Program-made: the position numbers and the translations under genes
Notes under the pieces: generated by a model
Seen by the model: the letters and a program-made list of their open reading frames with translations, nothing else
What the model was told of the DNA's origin: nothing
Databases searched by the model: none
Shown here: one piece after another, positions 29,301-37,806 of the stretch
How positions within the stretch are numbered: the first letter of the stretch is position 1
How the letters are laid out: the number at the start of each line of letters is the position of its first letter
DNA from: Rhodanobacter sp. DHG33
GTDB taxonomy: Bacteria; Pseudomonadota; Gammaproteobacteria; Xanthomonadales; Rhodanobacteraceae
Assembly: GCF_014843005.1 (NCBI RefSeq)
Contig: NZ_JACYXM010000001.1
Span: 372,001 to 436,000 of the forward strand
Length of the DNA: 64,000 bases
Reading direction: 5' to 3'

Positions 29301-29404
29301 GCCACGCCATGCAGATTGAGCACTCTGGTCAGCGCCGAGGTGCCGCTGCGGTGCATCCCGACGACCAGTAACGCCTGCCCGCCATCGCGACGCCCCTGCG
29401 TCAT
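26312..29404 (-). CDS. sulfotransferase / glycosyltransferase / GT25-like fusion
   Basis: 1030 residues in four parts. (1) A sulfotransferase-like P-loop domain (about 1-270) with PAPS-binding HRSGTS at residues 18-23 and FALRDPGEVV. (2) A coiled coil (about 320-435). (3) A GT-B-like glycosyltransferase domain (about 490-770) with FYGDINNERR and ESTRLWECLSLG. (4) A C-terminal GT25-like domain (about 790-1030) with RFPGLRHEKGWLG, the acidic CEDDVEFP motif and MVGHKEDLHSTLWGG. No membrane segment, so it is cytoplasmic. The ATG overlaps the wzt stop (ATGA), linking its translation to the O-chain exporter. Predicted role: building and possibly sulfating or capping the O-chain; the chain-length-control idea is inference. 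Confidence 0.85.
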   Translation of the reverse strand: MTQGRRDGGQALLVVGMHRSGTSALTRVLNLHGVALGGDLLDAAADNQAGFWENRRIVDFHERLLAVLDSSWDDPRELRGDWLEMAIAGGFLDELVALLEVEFGASGLWAVKDPRLCRLLPLWLRALASLRIEPKLIFALRDPGEVVGSLMRRNGLSAATGSLLWLRHLAEPVHAAHGLRRCAIDYDELLGNWKSCMDRIAANLGVAWPKLSSECAAEVGAHLQNDLQHQHATVARDLLPVAWRNMLLEVHGEARTLVCDAHDWGGLETTLQEALARFAFAEPIIADLQPASLTERVMGQLVETERAKMAYQAEVERLQGEGETAQHRLTEAEARWQGAEQRLADAARQQDELRQSMKMALEASSLLVDYKNREIEQLGARIQSVEEQRQVANARTGDLESHIGQLNALIAERDEQIRQMLSSHSWRSTALLRMTSTSARRAARGMRRAASSAWRVLSDGQARSRYWVLAKQLGPWGALRQMLRFMRRGGPSPTPGGGLLACVFNLRIAGDVPVVILSTLHCRFVAEAIAHALERVGIASSIIHERPVGGYANVPHFVICPQMFDSMPGLYVSFQMEQSVSSRWFTKEYVNRLENSYAVFDYSIENIAKLVSMGLYSKQFYYLPISYLPDYGRELPLVDECYDVLFYGDINNERRRACIHELEKVCKVKVVSNLFGQDMLNELRKAKVIVNIHYYPGALLESTRLWECLSLGRLVVSEGASDMPRHEELLPLVDFVDEGDFVGMANRVRYWLEHEDLRQEKLAGNAARMALMFNRFDYFFYRFLLATDNIGFEDFWQLVGSAYPLECERLCLNLPEYVDRSASFDRDNRYGFQRFPGLRHEKGWLGAAMSYKYILRLARQCGAPSMVICEDDVEFPEGFERIWAQVWEILSKDPLRWDVFSGVLADLHEDTRVIAAERVGERELILIDRLISMVFNVYNASCYDLIDGWDERNRDVTTNTIDRYLERHSRLRVMTTSPFMVGHKEDLHSTLWGGQNTIYSALISKSEALMREKVDAWYAKHNRWRKRQAK

Positions 29405-30816
29405 GCACGCGCCTCGCTGCCGCTCGCCACAGCGACTTCTGAACTCACACAGAAATCGATCACGCCCGTGGCTAGACGCTCCGGCTGGGGCATGACGCGG
29501 AACATGGCCGCGTCGATCAACCTGTCGATGTAGGTTTCCTCCTCCGCAATGTGCGCGAGCACACCCGCATTGCAGAAATAGGTCCCTCCATCGAGCAGGC
29601 AACGAAAGCGGAAACGCACCTCGATGGTCTGCCCCGCCTCGACCAACGGCAACGAATCCTGCGGCAGGCTGCTCGCGGCGCCACCAAGTTCAACCCCCGT
29701 CAAGGTCTTGATCAGCATACCGAAGCGCACGCCTACCGCATTTTCCTGGAAGCTCACCCGGTACACGTAGACGTAATCGTCGCCTGCGCGCAGCACGTTC
29801 ACCCTGCGTCCATCCGGTGTCTCGACGCAAGGCATGGAGATGGTGGCACCCCGCTTGTCGTAACGCACGGTGCTCTGGGGAACCAGCCCCTCGTCGAACC
29901 AGCCTTGTGAAAGGCCGGTCGCGCACGGACTCGGCAACGCCGTTGCCGAGGCTACCAGCCGCTCGTCATCCTGATTGACCGACGACATGCTGAGCACAGG
30001 CTTGGCAGTGGGGACGCCTCCATCATCGCGATCATTGCGGATCTCGTCCCTGATCGCGTCGATGCGACCCGGTGGGGCATACAGCATCTTGTGGTAGCGC
30101 GAGACCACGAACTTCGGCGAGCCATCCAGAAGCAGCTCCCCGCGATCCAGCAGCACCGCCCGATCGCACAACTGGGTGACGATACCCGCGGAATGCGAGA
30201 CAAACAGCACCGTGGCGCCATCGTCACGGATGCGATTGATACGCGCAAAACACTTGCGCTGAAAAGCTTCGTCCCCCACCGACAATGCCTCGTCCACCAC
30301 GAGGATATCCGGCGTCACGTTGATAGCAACGGCAAACGCAAGGCGCACATACATGCCACTGGAATAGTTTTTCACCGGCTGATCGATGAACTCGCCGATA
30401 TCGGCGAACGCGGCAATATCGTCAAAACGTTCCTGTACTTGCTGTCGCGTCAGGCCCAGCACCGTGCCATACAGGAACACGTTCTCGCGACCGGTAAACT
30501 CCGGATTGAACCCAGAGCCCAGCTCCAGCAAAGCCGCGATGCGGCCATCGACCCGTACTTCGCCGGATGACGGCGTCAAGGTGCCGCAGATAACCTGCAA
30601 CAAGGTGGACTTGCCGGAACCATTGCGCCCCACTACGCCCAACGTTTCGCCCTTTCGAATCGTCAAGCTGATGTTCTTGAGCGCCTGGAACTGCCTGAAC
30701 CAGCGCTGCTTGTGCGCCTGTGGCGACAGCATCTGGTAGAGGCGGTGCATGGGCTTTTCATAGATCGGGAACGATTTGTTCAGCCCATCCAGACGGATGA
30801 TCGGATCAGACGACAT
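29401..30816 (-). CDS. wzt: O-antigen ABC transporter ATPase with carbohydrate-binding C-terminus
   Basis: 471 residues. The N-terminal ABC ATPase (about 1-245) has Walker A GRNGSGKST, the signature YSSGMYVRLAF, Walker B ILVVDEAL and the H-loop SHS. The C-terminal half (about 290-460) is a beta-sandwich Wzt_C-like domain that recognises the capped end of the O-polysaccharide. With Wzm it exports completed chains to the periplasm. Its start overlaps the wzm stop by 11 nt. In Xanthomonas wzm and wzt also lie next to metB in the lps locus. Confidence 0.94.
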   Translation of the reverse strand: MSSDPIIRLDGLNKSFPIYEKPMHRLYQMLSPQAHKQRWFRQFQALKNISLTIRKGETLGVVGRNGSGKSTLLQVICGTLTPSSGEVRVDGRIAALLELGSGFNPEFTGRENVFLYGTVLGLTRQQVQERFDDIAAFADIGEFIDQPVKNYSSGMYVRLAFAVAINVTPDILVVDEALSVGDEAFQRKCFARINRIRDDGATVLFVSHSAGIVTQLCDRAVLLDRGELLLDGSPKFVVSRYHKMLYAPPGRIDAIRDEIRNDRDDGGVPTAKPVLSMSSVNQDDERLVASATALPSPCATGLSQGWFDEGLVPQSTVRYDKRGATISMPCVETPDGRRVNVLRAGDDYVYVYRVSFQENAVGVRFGMLIKTLTGVELGGAASSLPQDSLPLVEAGQTIEVRFRFRCLLDGGTYFCNAGVLAHIAEEETYIDRLIDAAMFRVMPQPERLATGVIDFCVSSEVAVASGSEARA

Positions 30817-31651
30817 CGGCGAATCCCCGTCGCGTCAAGCGGAACACGCTATAGCCCAAATACACCGCGACCAGCGAAATCACCGTATAAATGCCCAGGC
30901 CAGTCCAGTCGGGAAGCTCGCCCCACAAGGCGACGGCACGCGCCTGATCGATGATGAAAGTGAGCGGATTCACGAGCAAAAGCCAACGATATTGTTGCGG
31001 CAACGAGTCAATCGGGAACAATGCCGTGGACAGGAACAACAACGCCGTTGTCAGCACCCCCGTGATCTGCCCGATGTCGCGAAAATAGACACCAATGGCT
31101 GCAAGAAACCATGCAACGCCCAGCGCAAGCAGCACGAGCGGCAGCATCACCAAGGGCATGAAGATCGTGGTCCAGGCCAAGGTGTGGTCAAAATAGGCAT
31201 GCAATGCCAGAAACACGATGATGTTCATCAAGGCATGAAACAGCGCCGAGGCCACCATGGGCCAAGGCAGTATCTCCAGCGGAAATATGACCTTTTTCAC
31301 GAAATTCACATTGCCCGTCACCAAGTACGGGGAACGGTTTATGCATTCCGCAAAAAAACCATGGACGATGAGGCCCATGAACAAAATCACCGAATAATTG
31401 GCAGGTCCGTGATTGCCTTGCGGCCAACGCGCCTTCATGACGAAACCGAAGGAAAACGAATACACCATTAGCATCAAGAACGGACTGATCAGCGACCACA
31501 GCAGTCCGAAACTGGCTCCCCGATAGCGGCCAAGCACATCGCGCTTGGCCAGCTCGATGGTCAAGGAGCGATGGCGGGTCAGGGCGCTGAATGGGCCAGG
31601 CGTCGGTAGTGCCCCCGTTGCGGCAGGAAGTCCCATGTTCATGCGCTCCAT
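30806..31651 (-). CDS. wzm: O-antigen ABC transporter permease
   Basis: 281 residues with about six membrane segments and the ABC-2 permease pattern (ELAKRDVLGRYRGASFGLLWSLISP near the N-terminus). It forms the membrane channel for O-chain export with Wzt. It starts 9 nt after metB and is therefore probably on the metB transcript. The first of three close ATGs was used. Confidence 0.93.
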   Translation of the reverse strand: MERMNMGLPAATGALPTPGPFSALTRHRSLTIELAKRDVLGRYRGASFGLLWSLISPFLMLMVYSFSFGFVMKARWPQGNHGPANYSVILFMGLIVHGFFAECINRSPYLVTGNVNFVKKVIFPLEILPWPMVASALFHALMNIIVFLALHAYFDHTLAWTTIFMPLVMLPLVLLALGVAWFLAAIGVYFRDIGQITGVLTTALLFLSTALFPIDSLPQQYRWLLLVNPLTFIIDQARAVALWGELPDWTGLGIYTVISLVAVYLGYSVFRLTRRGFADVV

Positions 31652-31660
31652 TTCGCCAAC

Positions 31661-32827
31661 TTAACCAAGTGCCACCGCCAACTCATCGCGTAGATCCCGC
31701 ACGTCCTCCACACCCACCGACAGCCGCACCAGTCCATCGCTGATCCCCAGTCGTTTGCGGTTGACTGCCGGCACAGAGGCGTGGGTCATGATGGCCGGGT
31801 GCTCGATCAGGCTTTCCACACCGCCCAGCGATTCGGCCAGCGCGAACAGTTCGCAGCGCTCCAGCATGCGTCGCGCCTTCTTCAGCCCCCCCTTGACCTC
31901 GATGCTGATGATGCCGCCGAAGCCTTGCATCTGGCGCTTGGCCAGCGCGTGTTGCGGGTGGCTCTTGAGGCCCGGGTAAATCACGCGCTCGACGGCCGGA
32001 TGCTTTTCCAGCCAGGTCGCCAGCTCCAGCGCACTGACACAGTGCTGGCGCATGCGCAGATGCAGCGTCTTCAGGCCACGCATGGCCAGGAAGGCGTCGA
32101 ACGGGCCGGCCACCGCACCCACCGAGTTCTGCAGGAAGGCCATACGTTCGGCCAGCTCCGCGTTGGCCGCCACCACGATGCCACCAACCATGTCAGAGTG
32201 GCCATTGAGGTATTTGGTAGCCGAATGCAGCACCAGGTCCGCACCAAGTTCCAGCGGCCGCTGCACCATCGGCGAACAAAAGGTGTTGTCCACCACCAGG
32301 GTCAAACCATGCTTCCTCGCGAACGCAGCGACCTTTGCCAGGTCGACCAGCTTGAGCATCGGATTGGTGGGCGTTTCCGCCCATATCATCCGCGTATTCG
32401 GCCTCAGCGCCGCTTTCAGCGCTGTGCCATCGTTGAGGTCGATGAAGCTGAAATCCAGCCCTGCCGAACGCCGGCGAACCCGCTCGAACAGGCGGTAGCT
32501 GCCACCGTAGAGGTCATCCATCGCGATCACGTGGCTGCCGGAATCCAGCAGATCCAGCGTAGTGGCTGCCGCGGCCAGGCCCGAGGCAAAAGCAAACCCG
32601 GCCACGCCGCCTTCGAGATCCGCCACGCAGCGCTCGTAGGCCATGCGCGTGGGATTTTGCGTGCGCGAGTACTCGTAGCCCTTGTGCTTGCCAGGGCTTT
32701 CCTGCACATAGGTGGACGTGGCGTAGATCGGCGTCATGATCGCGCCGGTCGAGGGATCGGGGTGCTGGCCGGCGTGGATGGCACGGGTACCGAGTCCGAG
32801 GCTTGCGACAGGCGTCTTCTTGGGCAT
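31661..32827 (-). CDS. metB: cystathionine gamma-synthase/gamma-lyase type PLP enzyme
   Basis: 388 residues of the Cys/Met-metabolism PLP family. The PLP lysine is in SATKYLNGHSD; GLAAAATTLDLL and PTNPMLKLVDL are family blocks. Sequence alone does not separate cystathionine gamma-synthase from gamma-lyase. The name metB follows the Xanthomonas lps locus, where a metB-annotated gene is the border opposite etfA. With the cystathionine beta-synthase gene at about 50 kb it could serve reverse transsulfuration. It leads the minus-strand cassette. Confidence 0.9.
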   Translation of the reverse strand: MPKKTPVASLGLGTRAIHAGQHPDPSTGAIMTPIYATSTYVQESPGKHKGYEYSRTQNPTRMAYERCVADLEGGVAGFAFASGLAAAATTLDLLDSGSHVIAMDDLYGGSYRLFERVRRRSAGLDFSFIDLNDGTALKAALRPNTRMIWAETPTNPMLKLVDLAKVAAFARKHGLTLVVDNTFCSPMVQRPLELGADLVLHSATKYLNGHSDMVGGIVVAANAELAERMAFLQNSVGAVAGPFDAFLAMRGLKTLHLRMRQHCVSALELATWLEKHPAVERVIYPGLKSHPQHALAKRQMQGFGGIISIEVKGGLKKARRMLERCELFALAESLGGVESLIEHPAIMTHASVPAVNRKRLGISDGLVRLSVGVEDVRDLRDELAVALG

Positions 32828-33138
32828 GTTGGGAACCGTGCTGGGCGGTTCGCCGAAATCGGCCACCGCAGTGTCAGGGATCGTGCATTGTACCTACGCC
32901 ACCTCTGCTTGCCTTAACGAAGAGATGTGCACAAGCCCAAGAACTCGCGACTAGAGGTACAGCTAGATCCTATGGTGATAAAGGGGGCGAATGGCGAAAA
33001 CTAGCCGGACCGCACGTCCGCTACAAAAGATGGTGACTCGCTTCGAGTTACGCCAGCCACTTGTTGTACCAACCACTTGATTCGAACTGATTATCTACAG
33101 ATAAGTCTTCAGACCACAGAACAAGAGCCTCCACGGAT
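32828..33138. other. intergenic region upstream of metB
   Basis: No gene recognised. A TACAAT -10-like hexamer on the minus strand (32887-32892) may belong to metB. No AGACGTCT-type met box is seen. A short CGGAC/GTCCG hairpin near 33004-33018 is a weak terminator candidate for neither gene in particular. The segment is AT-richer than the flanking metabolic genes. Confidence 0.5.
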
Positions 33139-35346
33139 TCAGCGCCGGGCCAGAGCATCCGAAATCATGAGCATCGGGTGAAAGGCAAATATCAGCTGGT
33201 GGGTTCCAGCAGGTACGCAAACCGCGCGAAAGAGAACGTTGGCGCGATGGATCGGCACATTTTTCCCGTCAATTGATGCGCGCCACCCCGGCGCATCCAA
33301 ATCGCCGAGGACAATCCAGCCCGGGCTATCAGCCCGCGTAGTGATGGTGGTTTTTGTGAGCGTGGCATACGCCATGACTGCAGCTTTGCCACTGCAGGCC
33401 GAAACCTTGGCACCCTCTGCATCACGCTCGTCCCTAGGTGTCAGCCACATCACATCACGAAAATCAGTTGCGTTGAATGCAGCGGGATCAGGCACCTCAT
33501 TGATACGGAGCTGTATCACCTTGCGTGGGGTCAATACACGAGGGTAAGCGCCATCGTTGCGCCAAATGTCCACATCACCGTCGCTATAGACATGCGCGTA
33601 ATCCGATGGTGGCGACCAAGCCGGGACATCCTTGCGGTGTCCAACGACTACAAGGCGCACGCTCAGCAACCGATCAAGCGTGTACGTCGGAGCTGCGTTT
33701 AACGGATTCTCGGGATTGGGATCATTGCTGCTTTGGCGCGGCTTGTATAATTCTGCATACGTGTCCAATCGAAGCGGATTGTAGCCCTGCGTCGATGCGA
33801 CTCCGAGCAGCATCCCGCCGTTGTCCCATACGGGATCAGCGGCATGCGTGGTGAATCGATACGAAAGACCCCCATCCACGTCATCGAGATGGCTTGTTAA
33901 ATATCTGGCCGAGGGCCGCGCGTGGAAACGACTTACGTGTGATATGTCCGTTTCATTGAAATGTCCATTGAGGTTGTAACAGGCGTAGTCCACAGCCAGC
34001 ACCAGAGACAGCCACACTGCCACACGCCACACGCCCTGCTTTTTCCACACCCCCCAAAGGGCTACCACAGCCGCCGCAGCAGCAAGCAGCGGCAATCCGT
34101 GTGGATCGTGCATTTGTACCGCGGCAAGCGCCAGCCAAATCGCAGCCACTGCAAGAATAACCACTGGCTCGCGACGAGATTGTAGATTGAGTTGGCTGGC
34201 GCAGATACCGACTCCAATCGCAAAGACATAATTGACGAGATAGGCTGCATCTGCCGGCCGCCTGAAGTGCGTCAAACCAGGAAGCCATGAATAAAGCCAC
34301 GGATAGAATCGCGTGTGAATACCCATCATGTATAACGTGGAAAAAACACCGACCACGGCAAAAAATGCCAGCGGACCACGATTTACAGGTTGCTGCCAAG
34401 CCCGCCAGAGCAGGGCAAGCATCAGCAACGGGATGATACCGATGTACATGTACGACTCGATAAAGTCGACTGGCCCCGTAAAACCGCCACCTTGGAATGT
34501 GTGATACACGTTCGGAGCCAACATGATCAGGAAGGCACGCAAATCCAGCGAAGCCCCTCCCGCGGCATCCAGAGGTACGGCGGTGCGATTGGATATCGCC
34601 ATGAAAGCCGAGCTGAACAGCAGTTGCGGCACGGCAATGACGGCAGCGATACCTCCAGCCAAAACCATACCAACAAGCCAGCACAACCGATCTTTCTTAG
34701 TGTAGGCAGCCCACCGTGCCGACGTACCAACGATTGCGTAGGCGACGAACATCAGGACAAACAGATAAGTGACCTGCACCAGGTTCGCAGCCATGACACC
34801 CGCAGCGATACCAACTAGACAGCCGCCGCGCAAGGTCGGCGACGCAAGAAAGCACTGCAGGGACAACATAACCACGGGGACATACGCATACGCCACCACA
34901 ATTGGCGTATGTTCCAGGCGGGAGGCGGCGACACCTCCTGCCATGAAAACCATGGCACCAAGCAGAGCCCCCACTGCATTGGCACGATACCGGCGCAGAA
35001 CACCAAGCATGGCAGCGCCGCCCATCAGCAAATGCAGCAAGACACCCCAATCGAACCACACGGGCCCTGGCGATTTCTTCAACAGCATCCATGCCATCAA
35101 CAACGGCGAAAACATCATCCCTTGCGGATCGGCGATGGCCGGCGTCCCGCTATAGATATATGGATTCCACCATGGAGCAAGGCCCAGCCTGAGGCTATGG
35201 GCGTTGAAATAGACGGTCGGATAGAATTCGTCGATGGCATCCCAAGGCAGCGCCCTGTAACCGAGCAAAACGGTGGCGTTCAATGCGAACCAAATGACGC
35301 AAAGAACGAAGAACAATCGACGGTAAGATAATGTTTCGGTATTCAA
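33139..35346 (-). CDS. YfhO-like multi-spanning membrane protein
   Basis: 735 residues with about 12-13 membrane segments over the first 460 residues and a C-terminal soluble periplasmic domain (about 480-735). The pattern RALPWDAIDEFYP...PWWNPYIYSGTPAIADPQG is characteristic of the YfhO/GT-C-like family, thought to transfer sugars from undecaprenyl-phosphate carriers to exported polymers. It follows the GtrB-like glycosyltransferase on the same strand, a pairing that fits a periplasmic glycan-modification route. No catalytic assignment beyond family level. Confidence 0.85.
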   Translation of the reverse strand: MNTETLSYRRLFFVLCVIWFALNATVLLGYRALPWDAIDEFYPTVYFNAHSLRLGLAPWWNPYIYSGTPAIADPQGMMFSPLLMAWMLLKKSPGPVWFDWGVLLHLLMGGAAMLGVLRRYRANAVGALLGAMVFMAGGVAASRLEHTPIVVAYAYVPVVMLSLQCFLASPTLRGGCLVGIAAGVMAANLVQVTYLFVLMFVAYAIVGTSARWAAYTKKDRLCWLVGMVLAGGIAAVIAVPQLLFSSAFMAISNRTAVPLDAAGGASLDLRAFLIMLAPNVYHTFQGGGFTGPVDFIESYMYIGIIPLLMLALLWRAWQQPVNRGPLAFFAVVGVFSTLYMMGIHTRFYPWLYSWLPGLTHFRRPADAAYLVNYVFAIGVGICASQLNLQSRREPVVILAVAAIWLALAAVQMHDPHGLPLLAAAAAVVALWGVWKKQGVWRVAVWLSLVLAVDYACYNLNGHFNETDISHVSRFHARPSARYLTSHLDDVDGGLSYRFTTHAADPVWDNGGMLLGVASTQGYNPLRLDTYAELYKPRQSSNDPNPENPLNAAPTYTLDRLLSVRLVVVGHRKDVPAWSPPSDYAHVYSDGDVDIWRNDGAYPRVLTPRKVIQLRINEVPDPAAFNATDFRDVMWLTPRDERDAEGAKVSACSGKAAVMAYATLTKTTITTRADSPGWIVLGDLDAPGWRASIDGKNVPIHRANVLFRAVCVPAGTHQLIFAFHPMLMISDALARR

Positions 35347-35468
35347 GCGCTTCTCATTGAATTCGTGTCGAAGCCGGCGTCGTTCAATCTTCGCAGGCTG
35401 GATGCATCAATTGGCTGTGTTATTGCCTTCGCGCGCGATCGGTCTGAACTCGATCGGTACGAGCCCCG

Positions 35469-36434
35469 TCACGATTTTTCTGGCTTCTGGAAAACATGCC
35501 TGATGACGTATACGGGCCTGCGCTTGGATTCAATGTAGATACGTCCGATGTATTCGCCGATGACCCCAATGCCAATCAACTGGATACCCCCCAGGAAAAG
35601 CACGGCCGTTATGATAGATGCGTAGCCGGGAAGATCTCGGCCATGTACAACGGTTCTGGCCACCAGGTATATGGCATACAGCATCGACACCAATGCACTC
35701 ACTGTGCCGAGGTATGTCCAGACACGCAAAGGCAAGGTGCTGAAGCTGGTGACGCCTTCAAGCGCGAAATTCCACAACCGCCAACCCGAAAATTTCGTTT
35801 TTCCGGCCACGCGTGGCTGCCTGACGTAATCCACATAGGTCTGGGTGAAGCCTACCCAGGCAAACAACCCCTTCATGAAGCGTCGACTCTCCGGCAATCG
35901 CTTCAATTCGTCCACTACCTGGCGCGCCATGAGCCTGAAATCGCCGGCATTTTCGGGAATCTTGACGTCAGCTATCGCATTGTGGAAACGGTAAAACAGA
36001 GCCGCGGTCAACCGTTTCGCATAGGTATCGCTGCTGCGCTCGATGCGACGGGCGATGACGACATCGAACCCCTCCTGCCACTTTCGCACGAGTTCGGGTA
36101 TCAACTCCGGCGGATCTTGTAGGTCCGCGTCGAACGGAATCACGGCATCACCTTTCGCAATGTCGATTCCGGCAGTCATCGCGGCCTCCTTGCCGAAGTT
36201 GCGCGACAGGTCGACAACCCTGATCCGCGAATCCGTGTGCGCTGCGGCGCACAGCAGCGCGAGCGTATCGTCCTTGCTGCCATCGTTCACACAGACAATT
36301 TCGTAGTCGACGCGCTCGATCGATGCCAATACCGGAGGAACCGCGTGAAAGAAATCCTCGATGACGGCGGACTCGTTGTAAAAGGGCACAACCAATGAAA
36401 TCAGCCGCGTTGAATGCCGTGCTTGTGCTTCCAT
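35469..36434 (-). CDS. GtrB/DPM1-like polyprenyl-phosphate glycosyltransferase
   Basis: 321 residues. A GT2 domain (about 10-235) has SLVVPFYNES, CVNDGSKDDT and FDADLQDPPE. Two membrane segments near the C-terminus (about 240-305) follow LPLRVWTYLG, and GEYIGRIYIESKRRP closes the family pattern. Such enzymes load glucose or another sugar onto undecaprenyl phosphate on the cytoplasmic side for later periplasmic transfer. The start at MEAQARHS fits the family; the longer upstream frame is not family-like. It precedes the YfhO-like gene by about 120 nt and is divergent from rmlB. Confidence 0.9.
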   Translation of the reverse strand: MEAQARHSTRLISLVVPFYNESAVIEDFFHAVPPVLASIERVDYEIVCVNDGSKDDTLALLCAAAHTDSRIRVVDLSRNFGKEAAMTAGIDIAKGDAVIPFDADLQDPPELIPELVRKWQEGFDVVIARRIERSSDTYAKRLTAALFYRFHNAIADVKIPENAGDFRLMARQVVDELKRLPESRRFMKGLFAWVGFTQTYVDYVRQPRVAGKTKFSGWRLWNFALEGVTSFSTLPLRVWTYLGTVSALVSMLYAIYLVARTVVHGRDLPGYASIITAVLFLGGIQLIGIGVIGEYIGRIYIESKRRPVYVIRHVFQKPEKS

Positions 36435-36756
36435 GAAAACTCCCAGATTTACCTGCCGCGACCCGACCACTCGACCGGGGCGGCACAACAGCAGCCCTCT
36501 GCCAGCCTCGCCCCCGCCTCCCATGCTCGATACACCACTCACCCAGCACCGCGCACACCCCAAATCACCCCACTCTCCGCGCCCCAGAAAACCATGATGG
36601 ACCATGAGGCCAAGCGCGGGCGAACGATGCAGCATTGTACTTGCATGGGGCGCCTCCCTTAACAACACACTGCTATCGGGGCTATGCACGTCCCCGGATG
36701 TCGACAGCCTCGTGCGACAATTGGCTCTCTACCAGTCACACGGACCACGTGCCTCC
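36435..36756. other. divergent promoter region of gtrB-like gene and rmlBACD
   Basis: 322 nt between the two starts, C-rich on the plus strand, with no gene. On the plus strand TTGTAC and CTTAAC with a 17-nt spacer (about 36636-36664) is a weak promoter candidate for rmlB. No JUMPstart/ops element was seen. Confidence 0.4.
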
Positions 36757-37806
36757 ATGGAAACCCTCCTCGTCACCGGCGGCGCCGGTTTCATCGGCGC
36801 GAATTTCGTGCTGCAGGCGGTGGCCGACGGCCTCACCGTAGTGAATCTCGACAAGCTCACCTACGCTGGCAACCTCGACACGCTGACCTCGCTCGAAGGC
36901 AACAACCGCCATGTTTTTGTGCAGGGCGACATCGGCGACCGCAACCTGGTGGCCACCCTGCTTGCAGAGCACAAGCCTGATGCCATCGTGAATTTCGCCG
37001 CCGAGTCGCACGTGGACCGCTCCATCGACGGCCCTGCCGAGTTCGTGCAGACCAACGTGGTGGGGACGCTGGGCCTGCTGGAATGCGCCCGCGACTACTG
37101 GCGCAGTCTTGAGGGAGACACGCGCGAAAATTTCCGCTTCCTACATGTCTCCACCGACGAGGTCTACGGCTCGCTGGGCGAGACCGGCATGTTCACCGAG
37201 ACTACGCCCTACGCTCCGAATTCGCCCTATTCCGCGTCGAAGGCCGCCTCTGACCATCTGGTGCGCGCCTTCCACCACACCTACGGCTTGCCGGTGCTCA
37301 CCACCAACTGCTCGAACAACTACGGGCCGTTCCAGTTCCCCGAGAAGTTGATCCCGCTGGTGACCGCCAAGGCGCTGGCCGGCGAGGCGCTGCCGGTGTA
37401 CGGCGACGGCCTGAACATCCGCGACTGGCTGTTCGTGGGCGACCACTGCAGCGCGATCCGCCGCGTGCTGGAAGCCGGCCGCGTCGGCGAAACCTACAAC
37501 GTAGGCGGCAACGCCGAACGCACCAATATCACCGTGGTCAAGACGATCTGCGCCCTGCTGGACGAGCGTCGCCCGCTGGCCGATGGCCGCAAGCGCGAGT
37601 CGCTCATCACCTACGTGAAGGACCGCCCCGGCCACGACCGCCGCTACGCCATCGATTCCTCCAAGCTGCAGCGCGAGCTGGGTTGGAAACCTTCGCAGAC
37701 CTTCGAGAGCGGCATCGCCGCTACCGTCGACTGGTACCTTGCGAACCAGCCATGGGTACAGCGCGTGCTGGACGGCAGCTACCGCATGGAGAGGCTAGGC
37801 CAATGA
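36757..37806 (+). CDS. rmlB: dTDP-glucose 4,6-dehydratase
   Basis: 349 residues, short-chain dehydrogenase fold. The NAD-binding motif [11 protein letters not shown] is near residue 8, followed by the catalytic block [14 protein letters not shown] (Tyr, Lys) and [15 protein letters not shown]. It is the second step of dTDP-L-rhamnose synthesis. It overlaps rmlA by 4 nt (ATGA). The sugar feeds O-chain and possibly exopolysaccharide synthesis. Confidence 0.97.
   Translation: METLLVTGGAGFIGANFVLQAVADGLTVVNLDKLTYAGNLDTLTSLEGNNRHVFVQGDIGDRNLVATLLAEHKPDAIVNFAAESHVDRSIDGPAEFVQTNVVGTLGLLECARDYWRSLEGDTRENFRFLHVSTDEVYGSLGETGMFTETTPYAPNSPYSASKAASDHLVRAFHHTYGLPVLTTNCSNNYGPFQFPEKLIPLVTAKALAGEALPVYGDGLNIRDWLFVGDHCSAIRRVLEAGRVGETYNVGGNAERTNITVVKTICALLDERRPLADGRKRESLITYVKDRPGHDRRYAIDSSKLQRELGWKPSQTFESGIAATVDWYLANQPWVQRVLDGSYRMERLGQ

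Noticed and set aside
32828-33138. tRNA gene or attachment site beside the lps cassette
   Set aside because: No cloverleaf or CCA end was found, and no integrase is in the window.
36435-36756. JUMPstart/ops element upstream of the rml genes
   Set aside because: No GGCGGTAG-type core was found on either strand.
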